This document shows, one piece after another, positions 1-6,087 of a stretch of DNA of 8,821 nt. Made by a program: the position numbers and the translations under genes. The stretch's first letter is position 1, and the number at the start of each line of letters is the position of its first letter. The stretch covers positions 1 through 8,821 of the forward strand of contig JAPPKI010000496.1 of NCBI GenBank assembly GCA_028820035.1, written 5' to 3'. The notes beneath the pieces were generated by a model, which saw only the letters and a list, made by a program, of their open reading frames with translations, had not been told where the DNA came from and ran no database searches. This stretch comes from a bacterium (lineage in GTDB: Bacteria; Actinomycetota; Acidimicrobiia; Acidimicrobiales; Bin134).

Positions 1-2
1 CC

Positions 3-299
3 GCCTGGCAGGCCCTCCAACAGCTCCGAGGCCTCTACGACGCCGACGACCACCACGGCGCCCTGCAAGCCCTCGACAACTTCAGCTACCTCTACCAGAC
101 CGGCCAACTCCCAGAGTTCCACGACATCGTGAACACCCTCATCGAATGGTCCGACGAGATCCTCAACCGGCACCACACCGGCCGGCCCTCAAACGGGCGA
201 ACAGAAGGAACCAACAACCTCCTCCAAGTCCTCAGACGAACAGCCTGTGGCTTCACCAACCCCCACAACTTCCAAGCCCGCGGCCTGCTGATAACCTGA
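3..299 (+). CDS. ISL3-family transposase, C-terminal part (5' end outside window)
   Basis: This is an open frame that enters from the left edge and ends at TGA 297-299, giving the last 98 residues of a transposase. The tail NGRTEGTNNLLQVLRRTACG followed by FTNPHNFQARGLL matches the conserved C-terminal end of ISL3-family DDE transposases, in which S/NGxTEGxNN carries the last catalytic Glu and is followed by a basic helix and GFxNxxNFxxRxLL. Family members are about 400-450 aa, so roughly three quarters lies upstream of the window. The reading frame is intact here, and the stop is followed within about 50 bp by a plausible IS end. The gene could be a live transposase or the tail of a broken one; this cannot be judged from the window. 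Confidence 0.85.
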   Translation, partial: AWQALQQLRGLYDADDHHGALQALDNFSYLYQTGQLPEFHDIVNTLIEWSDEILNRHHTGRPSNGRTEGTNNLLQVLRRTACGFTNPHNFQARGLLIT

Positions 300-326
300 C
301 CCCAACCGGTGCCAGCAACCCCCGAA

Positions 327-347
327 TCCCACAAAAACGCGCAGGGC
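327..347. repeat. Probable right terminal inverted repeat of the ISL3 element
   Basis: The segment TCCCACAAAAACGCGCAGGGC ends at about position 347, 48 bp after the transposase stop. Read inward on the - strand it begins GGCCCTGCGCGTTTTTGTGGG, which resembles ISL3-family ends of the GGCTCTTC...GTTTT type in length, placement and its terminal GGC. The left end and the target duplication (usually 8 bp) are outside the window, so the exact tip is inferred. Confidence 0.4.
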
Positions 348-498
348 CAAGTATGGGGCATCCTAGGGCCGATGCGACACGTTTTTGTACTCCGTTCCTA
401 GACAGCGCGTAGTTGCGGCAAACGACCGGTGGATGGCTGCCTACCCGCCCAGCCTCCAGTTGCCTGTGCAGTTCTTGGTGGGGTTTGGTAAAGTTGAT

Positions 499-591
499 GG
501 ACTGCTCCCCGCCTTCCCGGTTACGCCGGGAATGGCGGGGCATATTCGTCTTGGGAGGCATCTCGGTGACACGTGTCGCTGTGTTCATCGA
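499..591 (+). repeat. 93-bp direct repeat, copy A: hairpin, ribosome-binding site and start of NYN gene
   Basis: This 93-bp block is repeated without gaps at 6232-6324, with 6 differences by eye (87/93). It contains a long GC hairpin, the GGGAGG ribosome-binding site and the first eight to nine codons of the NYN gene. Similarity stops abruptly on both sides: upstream sequences are unrelated, and downstream coding diverges right after the ATCGA that encodes the start of the first acidic motif. The pattern suggests recombination or duplication of an expression module, or an RNA element conserved with this gene family. Confidence 0.85.
507..540 (+). promoter_or_regulatory. GC-rich hairpin just upstream of the NYN start
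   Basis: CCCCGCCTTCCCGG (507-520) pairs with CCGGGAATGGCGGGG (526-540) across a TTACG loop, with a single bulged T. This gives a 14-bp stem ending 12 nt before the GGGAGG ribosome-binding site. No T-run follows, so it is not a typical intrinsic terminator. A 5' UTR structure affecting translation or message stability is more likely. Copy B at 6240-6273 keeps the fold with one stem mismatch (G to A at 6261). Confidence 0.6.
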
Positions 592-1144
592 CTACGAGAA
601 CACCCGCTTTGGGGCTCGAGAGGTATTCGGTGACCCACAACGTGATCCCTACACATTTGGGTACGTCAAGCCGCTGAGGCTCGCGTTGTTGCTCAAGCAA
701 CTTGGTGAGAAGGTCGATCCCGCTCGGGAACTCACCGCGGTCTACGTATACCGGGGCAGGCCAGGCCCCAAGAGCGGCTCGCGGGCACAGGCCGGATCCG
801 CGCGTCAGTTCGACGAGTGGGAGTCCCAACCGCTGGTGTCAGTCAGAAGCCGCCCGCTGCGTTACCAGCCGACGGCATGGTCGCTGGGTAAGCCCACTGC
901 GTGGCGGGCCGAGGAGAAGGGCATTGATGTCCTGATGGCGCTCGACATCGCGATAGGAGCCCGCGACGATAACTACGACATCGCGGTGGTGATGTCTGCC
1001 GATTCTGACCTCGCTCCAGCGATAGAGGTTGCCCTCGATGCCGGCAAGCGGGTGGAGACGGCGATGTGGTGGAGTCCAGATCATCCACACCGGAGGATGA
1101 GGGTCCCCGTGACCGGACCCCGTTTTTTGGTCCAGGTGTTGTGA
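566..1144 (+). pseudogene. NYN-domain (PIN-like) putative ribonuclease, C-terminus cut off by an IS3 end
   Basis: The GTG start at 566 is set by GGGAGG (553-558) with 7-nt spacing; the frame is open further upstream, but only this start has a good site and matches the family's N-terminus. The protein has the NYN/LabA-like pattern: VAVFIDYEN (D9, N12), EEKGIDVLMALD (E117, D121, D127) and VMSADSDLAP (D146, D148), the acidic metal-binding residues of this RNase fold. NYN proteins of this kind normally continue past the WWSPDHPHRRMRV segment, but here residues from about 182 on (VTGPRFLVQVL) are translated from the inserted IS3-family right end that begins at 1110. The catalytic core is complete, so a 192-aa product could still fold, though it lacks its natural tail. 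RNA cleavage is inferred from the family. Confidence 0.8.
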
Positions 1145-1233
1145 GAGTGTTTTCGGGTTGTTTTGTGCCCGTTGGTCTGCGTATTCGGCTGGGGTGAGCA
1201 TGCCGGGCGCGGAGTGTGGGCGGTAGGTGTATC
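1110..1233 (-). mobile_element. IS3-family remnant, copy 1 (transposase C-terminus plus right end)
   Basis: On the - strand the segment encodes YRPHSAPGMLTPAEYADQ, the conserved C-terminus of IS3-family transposases (rve domain tail, YRPHSALGxLTPxE). It runs out to a tip TGACCGGACCCCG at 1110. Inward the similarity ends near 1233, where an AT-rich promoter-like sequence begins, so the rest of the element is gone. The first 85 bp match the inverted copy at 2951-2989 plus 6113-6158 at 82/85 positions. The transposase stop codon seen in copy 2 (TAA after NNPKTLS) reads CAA here, so this copy has decayed. Confidence 0.8.
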
Positions 1234-1263
1234 AAAATAACTTGATATACAAAGAACTATAAC
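1229..1263 (+). promoter_or_regulatory. AT-rich promoter and possible operator upstream of the HicA-like gene
   Basis: The AT-rich patch begins exactly where the IS3 remnant stops. GTATCAA-AATAAC-TTGATATAC (1229-1250) is an imperfect inverted repeat, and TATAAC at 1258-1263 is a fair -10 box. No good -35 box is seen at 17 bp. A toxin-antitoxin operon controlling itself through this inverted repeat is a reasonable but unproven reading. Confidence 0.35.
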
Positions 1264-1320
1264 TACATTGGCTTGAGTGACCGAAACTCGAGTCGTCAAG
1301 CAGCCCGGATTCCGACGACG

Positions 1321-1533
1321 ATGAGTAGAAGACCGAGGCACCCCAAAAAGGACTACGAGAGGGTCATCCGTCAAGCTGAGAGGGCCGGATGGACCGTCGT
1401 CAAGAAGCGCAGGCATTACTTTGCTGCGTGTCCAACCGGGGAATGCACGACTACCCTTTCCAGTGCCCCATCATCACCGTTGGGCCTCACCAAGTTCCGC
1501 TCGATGCTTCGGAAATGCGAGCACGCCTCATAA
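1321..1533 (+). CDS. Small HicA-like protein, putative toxin
   Basis: The product is 70 aa, basic, with N-terminus MSRRPRHPKKDYERVIRQAE. The pattern of an N-terminal helix, then GWTVVKKRRHYFAACP with H32, then a C-terminal helix (LTKFRSMLRKC), follows the dsRBD-like HicA fold: a helix, two strands with the catalytic His, and a final helix. HicA-like actinobacterial proteins with the same RHPKK start are usually followed by a second small gene, as here. ATG 1321 is chosen because it matches that start; no Shine-Dalgarno site precedes it, and an upstream in-frame TTG at 1273 lies just after the TATAAC box. The coupled gene begins 19 bp after this stop. Toxin activity is inferred from fold resemblance only. 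Confidence 0.6.
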   Translation: MSRRPRHPKKDYERVIRQAERAGWTVVKKRRHYFAACPTGECTTTLSSAPSSPLGLTKFRSMLRKCEHAS

Positions 1534-1552
1534 GGTACGAAAGGAGCGACCG

Positions 1553-1957
1553 TTGCCGAACCCAGTTTTGGAAGTGACAATGACCGGGGAACCTGTCTGT
1601 CGCAGCGTTGACGGCACGCGCTTGCTCACCGCAGAAGAGTTCGGGGCACTGCTGGAGAGGGTCGCAGACTGCGTTCACGACGAGGTAGACGATGCCTGCG
1701 TCTCCGGTCGGGCCGACACCGGGAAGGTCGAAGTGTGGTTCTTGGTGTTGGACGCCCAGACGTTCCACAGCGGGCTCCGGCAGGCGGCGGAGATCATCGA
1801 GAAGATCACCCAGGCTGCTGAGCAAGAGACAATTCGGGCGACAAGTGCGCCCGATCCCGCGGCGAAAGGCACACCAAGCCCAGCCGGGTCTGTGATGCTC
1901 AGCCAAATGCGCCAGCAGTGCAAAGAACTCGTCGGCACGCTGCCAGTATCGGCATAG
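1553..1957 (+). CDS. Unrecognised protein coupled to the HicA-like gene, possible antitoxin
   Basis: The TTG start at 1553 is supported by AAGGAG (1541-1546) with 6-nt spacing; the next in-frame ATG (1580) lacks such a site. The 134-aa product is acidic in its first half (residues 25-55, AEEFGALLERVADCVHDEVDD). A strand-like stretch EVWFLVLDA follows (60-68), then a helix (75-93), then a low-complexity Ala/Pro linker (96-112), then a final helix with MLSQMRQQCKELV. I do not recognise a Pfam-type family. Its position 19 bp after a HicA-like gene, its own strong ribosome-binding site and its acidity fit the antitoxin of a two-gene module. No HicB RNase-H-like motif or DNA-binding tail is evident, so it is not a standard HicB. 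Confidence 0.65.
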   Translation: MPNPVLEVTMTGEPVCRSVDGTRLLTAEEFGALLERVADCVHDEVDDACVSGRADTGKVEVWFLVLDAQTFHSGLRQAAEIIEKITQAAEQETIRATSAPDPAAKGTPSPAGSVMLSQMRQQCKELVGTLPVSA

Positions 1958-2102
1958 GAGGCTCGCCTGACGCGCAAGAACCCGGCCGCTCACCGTCCGG
2001 AGAGGTACCGGGCCCCACTTCCTCGGGCTACTGCCCTCGGCACCCTTGATTCTAGGGGTGTCGTTACCTCATGGCCACCTGAGGTTCCCCCGCCAGTGCT
2101 GG
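1958..2102. other. Intergenic space between convergent genes
   Basis: About 145 bp separate two genes that point toward each other. Short stems can be drawn, namely CACCC/GGGTG around 2041-2060 and CCTCA/TGAGG around 2068-2085. They are weak and lack T-runs, so I do not call a terminator. No coding signal was seen. Confidence 0.5.
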
Positions 2103-2273
2103 CTACGACTTCCGGTACATCTCTCCAATGTGGTCGACCTGCCCCTCGGTCAGGTGAAAGGCAGGCTCAGTGCGCCGCAGCGCGTGCTCGATAGCATCCC
2201 GCCGATCCTCAGGCTTGATGGGACGTGACACAGTGCTGCGCTCACCTTGCGTCTTCTCTTTCTTCGATTCCAT
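2103..2273 (-). CDS. 56-aa hypothetical protein downstream of the GAF gene
   Basis: The ATG at 2273 is preceded by a near-perfect AGGAGG with 6-nt spacing on the - strand, and the frame ends with TAG at 2103-2105. The product begins MESKKEKTQGERSTVSRP and ends HLTEGQVDHIGEMYRKS. It is highly charged and mostly predicted helical or disordered, with no membrane segment or known motif. It starts 52 bp after the GAF-protein stop on the same strand, so the two probably form an operon. The excellent ribosome-binding site and balanced codons argue for a real gene. The function is unknown; a partner or adaptor of the GAF protein is one possibility. Confidence 0.65.
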   Translation of the reverse strand: MESKKEKTQGERSTVSRPIKPEDRRDAIEHALRRTEPAFHLTEGQVDHIGEMYRKS

Positions 2274-2325
2274 TGGGTGCCTCCTGTTTGTTCATAAACT
2301 GCTTCGTTCACGATCTTGATTCCAA

Positions 2326-2973
2326 TCACGGGCGTGGCCCTATCTTCGATTCCTCGCTGTCGCTGTGCCAGCCCAGCAGATCGACCACCACGCGAGCGAG
2401 TGCATCAGCAGCAGCCTGGTGGGTCCTGCCCCAATCGTCAGCAGTAAGAATGCTGCTTTCGGTGTCGTGCGACGCTGATAGAACACCGATGACGACATCT
2501 TGAGCATTCATAACCGGCATTGCCGCGACCTCGGTGAGCTGCGCATATCGCCTTTGGCGATCCTCGTCGAGGTTGTAGGTGCCGTCATGAGTGGCCGTAC
2601 CTGTAGCGAGTTGGAACTCGCCCGTATCATATGCCATGCCTGTGACGCCTTCTCGGAGTCTCCATCCTCGCTGGTCCACGTCAGGCTGGTTGGGACGCAG
2701 CACAGCGAAGAGTCTTTCTTGCCGATTGTCCCACATGAAGAATCGTAGCTGGCATACCTCGAAGCTGGGGTCGGCCTTCTGGGCATCGGCGAAAATCGCC
2801 TGAACTGCCAGTGTCGCCGCGAAGTAGCGGGTCGCATCAAGCGACTCTTGCATCTTGATGCTTAGTCGGTTCTGGCTCTGCTCCTCTGAGATTTCTTTGG
2901 AGAGGCGAGCCCTTTGCAATTCCGGGTCTTCAAAGACTGCTGATGCCTTTCCCCAGCCGAATACGCAGACCAA
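2326..2973 (-). CDS. GAF-domain protein, N-terminus replaced by IS sequence
   Basis: The 215-codon frame from TTG 2973 contains a single GAF domain at about residues 50-200: QLRFFMWD (75-82), GWRLREGVTGMAYDTGEF (103-120), then AAMPVMNAQDVVIGVLSASHD (150-170) and a closing helix with ALARVVVDLL. GAF domains bind small ligands or nucleotides and act as sensors. A charged coiled-coil-like helix precedes it (15-47, LQRARLSKEISEEQSQNRL). The first eight residues (MVCVFGWG) are translated from the IS3 remnant at 2951-2973, so the native N-terminus, possibly with a membrane anchor, has been lost. The existing start has no Shine-Dalgarno site. Whether the shortened gene is expressed is unclear. No output domain remains. 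Confidence 0.75.
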   Translation of the reverse strand: MVCVFGWGKASAVFEDPELQRARLSKEISEEQSQNRLSIKMQESLDATRYFAATLAVQAIFADAQKADPSFEVCQLRFFMWDNRQERLFAVLRPNQPDVDQRGWRLREGVTGMAYDTGEFQLATGTATHDGTYNLDEDRQRRYAQLTEVAAMPVMNAQDVVIGVLSASHDTESSILTADDWGRTHQAAADALARVVVDLLGWHSDSEESKIGPRP

Positions 2974-2989
2974 TGGGCAGAAAACAACC
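2951..2989 (+). mobile_element. IS3-family remnant, copy 2, inner part (split by the IS1595 transposon)
   Basis: This stretch encodes PAEYADQWAENN on the + strand, the same transposase C-terminus as at 1110-1233 but inverted. It continues after the transposon at 6113. It begins at CCCC 2951, where it joins the GAF gene, and its last 8 bp are one copy of the IS1595 target duplication. Rejoining 2951-2989 with 6113-6158 restores an 85-bp match to copy 1. Confidence 0.8.
2982..2989. repeat. 8-bp target site duplication, left copy
   Basis: AAACAACC lies directly before the left terminal repeat of the transposon, and the identical octamer directly follows the right terminal repeat. Eight bp is the duplication length reported for IS1595-family insertion. 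The octamer is present once in the uninterrupted IS3 copy at 1110-1233 (as GGTTGTTT on the + strand), which confirms the pre-insertion state. Confidence 0.95.
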
Positions 2990-3013
2990 GGGAGCTATAT
3001 ACGATGCTAACCA
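2990..3013 (+). repeat. Left terminal inverted repeat of the IS1595 transposon
   Basis: The repeat begins GGGAGCTATATACG and ends CTAACCA. Against the inverted right end it matches 22 of 24 positions (G/A differences at positions 5 and 17). The inner TATATA could double as a -10 box for the operon, but no clear -35 is seen, and transposase translation starts 56 bp further in. Confidence 0.93.
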
Positions 3014-3069
3014 AAACGCTGTGACCAAGGGAAACGAAGCACGGAGAAACTGTCACTCACGTCGATACT

Positions 3070-4086
3070 ATGGAAGATATGAGCAAGTCAGATGAACGCA
3101 GCAGGCACAGTTTCAAAGCACCTGGACGAGCAGACCGGATCGGCATGTCATTGGCCGACTTCTTCCGTCTCTTTCCCGACGACATCACAGCCGAGGCGCT
3201 GTTCGAGGACATCCGCTGGCCGGATGGAACCGTGTGCCCGCACTGCGACGGCAACCGGATCACACGCGTGAAGAACCGCAAGCCGATGCCGCTGAGGTGC
3301 AAGGACTGTAGGCGGTTCTTCTCGGTTCGCTACGGGACCGTGATGCAGGACTCCAACTTGGGGTTGCAGACTTGGCTGCTGGCGTTCTACCTGCTGACCA
3401 CGGGTTTGAAGGGCACGTCCAGCTTGAAGCTGAGAAGGGACTTGGGTGTGACGCAGAAGACGGCGTGGTTCTTGGCCCATAGAATCCGCGAGGCGATGCG
3501 CCAGGATGATCCGCTGTTCTCCGGGCCGGTGGAAGCGGACGAGACTTACATCGGGGGCAAGGAGAAGAACAAGCACCGGGACAAGCGCATGAAGGCCGCT
3601 GGCGGTCCCGTCGGGAAGGCTATCGTCGCCGGTGTGAAGGACCGGGATACGGGGCAGATCGCCGCCCGCGTGGTCCCCGACACGACATCGGACTCATTGC
3701 TCGGCATGGTTCAGGACCACGCCGAGCCGGGGGCGATGGTCTACACCGATGAGGCGAAGGGCTACCTGCCGCTGAGAAGGCACGGCTACGGACATGAGGC
3801 GGTCAAGCACTCGGTGTCGGAGTACGTGCGGGACCAAGCACATCCCAATGGCATGGAGTCGTACTGGGCCACGCTGAAGCGCGGCTACCACGGCGTGTAC
3901 CACTCGATGAGCAAGGAGCACCTTCACCGCTACGTCGATGAGTTCCAGATGCGCCACAATGAGCGCCCGAAAGACACAATCGTCCAGATGGCCGAGTTGA
4001 TCCGTCGGATGGACGGGCGCAGGCTGACCTACAAGGAGCTGATTGCCGACGGGCCGCGCGCCAGCAGGGATAGGGTGGCGGCGTGA
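3070..4086 (+). CDS. IS1595-family (ISXO2-like) transposase
   Basis: The 338-aa protein catalyses movement of the surrounding element. Order of parts: an N-terminal segment (26-50) ending FEDIRWPDG; a four-cysteine zinc ribbon, CPHC (56-59) and CKDC (77-80), typical of IS1595 transposases; a helical region (95-140) containing TGLKGTSSLKLRRDLGVTQK; then the DDE-type domain. Catalytic positions are D157 (EADETYIGG), D227 (VYTDEAKGY) and the N260/E263 segment (HPNGMESYWATLKRGYHG), followed by LHRYVDEFQMRHN. Length and motifs are complete. ATG 3070 and ATG 3079 are both possible starts; neither has a strong Shine-Dalgarno site. The stop overlaps the GTG of the next gene, so translation is coupled. 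Confidence 0.95.
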   Translation: MEDMSKSDERSRHSFKAPGRADRIGMSLADFFRLFPDDITAEALFEDIRWPDGTVCPHCDGNRITRVKNRKPMPLRCKDCRRFFSVRYGTVMQDSNLGLQTWLLAFYLLTTGLKGTSSLKLRRDLGVTQKTAWFLAHRIREAMRQDDPLFSGPVEADETYIGGKEKNKHRDKRMKAAGGPVGKAIVAGVKDRDTGQIAARVVPDTTSDSLLGMVQDHAEPGAMVYTDEAKGYLPLRRHGYGHEAVKHSVSEYVRDQAHPNGMESYWATLKRGYHGVYHSMSKEHLHRYVDEFQMRHNERPKDTIVQMAELIRRMDGRRLTYKELIADGPRASRDRVAA

Positions 4087-4241
4087 CCCCGGAGGATGCG
4101 AAGCATCCAGATGACTGGCCCGACGACCCCGACCTGTGGCCCGACATCGAGCCGCTGGACATGGGCTTCAAAGAGGCTGTGGAGAAGATGTTGAAAATGC
4201 CGCCGGGGTCTATAGACGCGGCGGACTTGGAGAAGGACTGA
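4083..4241 (+). CDS. 52-aa acidic accessory protein of the transposon
   Basis: The GTG start at 4083 overlaps the transposase stop (GTGA), and the frame ends with TGA 5 bp before the methyltransferase start. The N-terminal half is very acidic and Trp/Pro-rich (DDWPDDPDLWPDIEP, residues 10-24). The second half has a short amphipathic helix, GFKEAVEKMLKMPP (28-41). Small proteins with a F-x-EAV-x-x-L/M-L-x-x-PP motif are, to my recollection, found beside IS1595-type transposases and other mobile modules. The role is unknown; coupling to the transposase suggests a transposition co-factor or a regulator of the restriction-modification genes. Confidence 0.75.
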   Translation: MTPEDAKHPDDWPDDPDLWPDIEPLDMGFKEAVEKMLKMPPGSIDAADLEKD

Positions 4242-4246
4242 TTGCC

Positions 4247-5383
4247 ATGCAGTTGAGTCTGATGGAGCGCTCCCAAGATATTGCTGAATCCCCCGACTAC
4301 TGCCAACAGCAGCTAATCACCTACATAGGCAACAAGAGACAACTGATCGGCCCGATAGCGGAGGCGCTGAGGACAGTGCAAACGGAGATGGGCAGGGACA
4401 AGCTCCACCTGTTCGACGGATTTGCCGGATCGGGCATCGTCTCCCGTCTGTTCAAGGCATATGCAGAGCGTGTTGTGTCCAACGACTTGGAGTCGTATGC
4501 GCGTGTAGTGGCGAACTGCTTTCTCACCAACCGCTCGGCGGTTGACATGGACGTTGTGGGTGACATCGTGAACAGGGCCAATCGAGAGGCAAATGAGCAC
4601 GCTTCGGTGTGCCAGGGCTTCATTGAGCGCATGTACGCTCCCGGCAACGACGCTGACATACGGCTAGGCGAGCGCGTGTTCTACACCAGGGAGAACGCAA
4701 GGCGGCTGGACTGGTTTCGGCAGTTCATCGGGCAGCAGCACCCAAACCTTCACGATCTTCTGCTAGGCCCGCTTCTGTCCGCAGCGTCAGTCCACGCCAA
4801 CACAGCGGGGGTGTTCAAGGGCTTCTACAAGGACAAGCGCACAGGCATAGGCAAGTTCGGCGGCTCCGGCGCTGATGCGCTCACCCGCATCAAGGGCCAG
4901 ATACAGCTTCAAACTCCCGTGCTGAGCCAGTTCGAGACAGGCGTTGAGGTCTATCAGCAGGACACCAACAAGCTGATACCGGAGATAGGCGGCTTCGATC
5001 TTGCCTACTTCGACCCGCCCTACAACCAGCATCCTTACGGTTCCAACTACTTCATGCTCAACCTTCTCGTTGATTATGCCGAACCCGGCGACGTATCAGC
5101 GGTGTCCGGCATTCCCACGGACTGGAACCGCTCCCTCTACAACAAGAAGCGGCACGCGTTCGACCAGTTATCCGATGCCGTCTCCCGCGTGGATGCCAGA
5201 TACGTGCTCATATCGTTCAACGATGAGGGTTTCGTGGGAATGGACCAGATGCGGCGGTTTCTGAGCGGTGTCGGCCATGTGGACGAGCGGAAGCTGCGGT
5301 ACAACACGTTCCGGGGCAGCCGTAATCTCAGAGGCCGCAACATCCACGTCAACGAGCACCTGTTCTTGGTCAGGAAGTTCTGA
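4247..5383 (+). CDS. D12-class DNA N6-adenine methyltransferase (type II modification enzyme)
   Basis: The 378-aa enzyme should methylate adenine in the site cut by its partner endonuclease, using S-adenosylmethionine. Motif order is that of the D12 (alpha) class: motif X TYIGNKRQLIGPI (25-37), motif I LFDGFAGSGIVSRLF (55-69), acidic loop SNDLESYA (78-85) and catalytic DPPYNQHPYGSNYF (256-269). The segment between motifs I and IV, about 100-240, is the expected place of the target recognition domain (TGIGKFGGSGADALTRIKG at 199-217). ATG 4247 follows GGAGAAGGA (4229-4237) with 9-nt spacing. The gene precedes the endonuclease by 2 bp, so methylation can be made first. M.EcoRI and M.RsrI belong to other architectures, so this pairing is unusual. 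Confidence 0.9.
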   Translation: MQLSLMERSQDIAESPDYCQQQLITYIGNKRQLIGPIAEALRTVQTEMGRDKLHLFDGFAGSGIVSRLFKAYAERVVSNDLESYARVVANCFLTNRSAVDMDVVGDIVNRANREANEHASVCQGFIERMYAPGNDADIRLGERVFYTRENARRLDWFRQFIGQQHPNLHDLLLGPLLSAASVHANTAGVFKGFYKDKRTGIGKFGGSGADALTRIKGQIQLQTPVLSQFETGVEVYQQDTNKLIPEIGGFDLAYFDPPYNQHPYGSNYFMLNLLVDYAEPGDVSAVSGIPTDWNRSLYNKKRHAFDQLSDAVSRVDARYVLISFNDEGFVGMDQMRRFLSGVGHVDERKLRYNTFRGSRNLRGRNIHVNEHLFLVRKF

Positions 5384-5385
5384 TC

Positions 5386-6087
5386 GTGGCGAGAAAACAC
5401 GACCTGAGGGAGCAGCGGGCCGGAACCGTCATCAATATGACATCCAAGAAGCAGGAAACGGACTTGGGCCGAGCCTTGGCAGAAGTCGTGGATCGGATAA
5501 CGGACGTGTTCGGTGTGGAATTGGAGCACACCGCCCAGTGGAAGCTGGCGGACATAGTGTCGTCGTTGCGCGGCGATTTTCACGACATCGAGTTCCACTA
5601 CCACTTCGACACGTCGGCCATGAAGCCCGACGGCGGCATTCTGTCTATGCTCGACAGCGAAGGCACGGCCCGCCCCATCCTCATCACTGAGGTAAAGAAC
5701 CAGGGAACCAACGACCTGCGCGTAGCGGAGGGCAAGCCCAAGCAGGCCAAAGGAAACGCCATAGAGCGGCTCGGCAAGAACGTCATCGGATTCAGAACGG
5801 CGATGATGAGCGAGGCGATAGTCCCATTCGTGTGTTTCGGCTACGGGTGCGACTTCGCTGACGACAGCAGCATTTTGGACCGCGTGTCCACAATAGCCAT
5901 GTTCGGCCCGCTGAACACGGTGAACGTGGTGAACCAAGGCGAGTCGGGATCGTTCAACCGGGGCAGCTTCTTCTTCCGAGAGGATAAATGGTCGGTTGAT
6001 GAGATGGCCGAGATCATGTACGAAGTGGCTTCACGAGCGATCCACTACTACTTCGCGTCTTACGGAGAGGCGGCGTTCCGTGGTTAG
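5386..6087 (+). CDS. EcoRI-family type II restriction endonuclease
   Basis: The 233-aa protein shows clear similarity to EcoRI/RsrI. It has SAMKPDGGIL with P81-D82, corresponding to the EcoRI KPDGG with D91, and ITEVKNQG with E102 and K104, corresponding to VAEAKHQG with E111 and K113. Together these give the PD...ExK metal-binding site. GNAIERLGKN (123-132) matches EcoRI GNAIERSHKN, whose Asn, Ala and Arg contact the AATT core. A later match is DEMAEIMYEVASRAI (205-219), like the EcoRI IMFEIMFDISTTSL helix. EcoRI is 277 aa; this one is shorter at the N-terminus and between the later motifs. GTG 5386 is preceded by AGGAAG at about 8 nt; ATG 5437 is an alternative. The stop TAG lies in the right terminal repeat. 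The exact site is unknown, with an AATT-containing site predicted. Confidence 0.92.
   Translation: MARKHDLREQRAGTVINMTSKKQETDLGRALAEVVDRITDVFGVELEHTAQWKLADIVSSLRGDFHDIEFHYHFDTSAMKPDGGILSMLDSEGTARPILITEVKNQGTNDLRVAEGKPKQAKGNAIERLGKNVIGFRTAMMSEAIVPFVCFGYGCDFADDSSILDRVSTIAMFGPLNTVNVVNQGESGSFNRGSFFFREDKWSVDEMAEIMYEVASRAIHYYFASYGEAAFRG

Noticed and set aside
507..540. Resemblance of the CTCCCCGCC...GGCGGGG hairpin to a type I-E CRISPR repeat
   Set aside because: Only two copies 5.7 kb apart, each fixed to an NYN-type start; no spacing, no array and no cas genes.
507..540. Intrinsic terminator for the ISL3 transposase
   Set aside because: Strong stem but followed by CATATTCG rather than a T-run, and placed just before a ribosome-binding site.
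839..1235. Long - strand frames across the NYN gene and IS end
   Set aside because: Only the part right of 1110 is meaningful (IS3 transposase C-terminus); the rest is antisense to the NYN core, whose motifs are on the + strand.
1487..1993. 168-codon - strand frame opposite the HicA-partner gene
   Set aside because: Shadow frame of a G+C-rich gene; no domain and no ribosome-binding site, whereas the + strand gene has AAGGAG and sensible spacing.
2046..2228. 60-codon + strand frame over the 56-aa - strand gene
   Set aside because: The - strand gene has a near-perfect ribosome-binding site; the + frame has none.
5137..5937. 266-codon - strand frame antisense to the methyltransferase end and the endonuclease
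   Set aside because: The + strand shows unmistakable EcoRI and D12 motifs; the antisense product has no recognisable domain.
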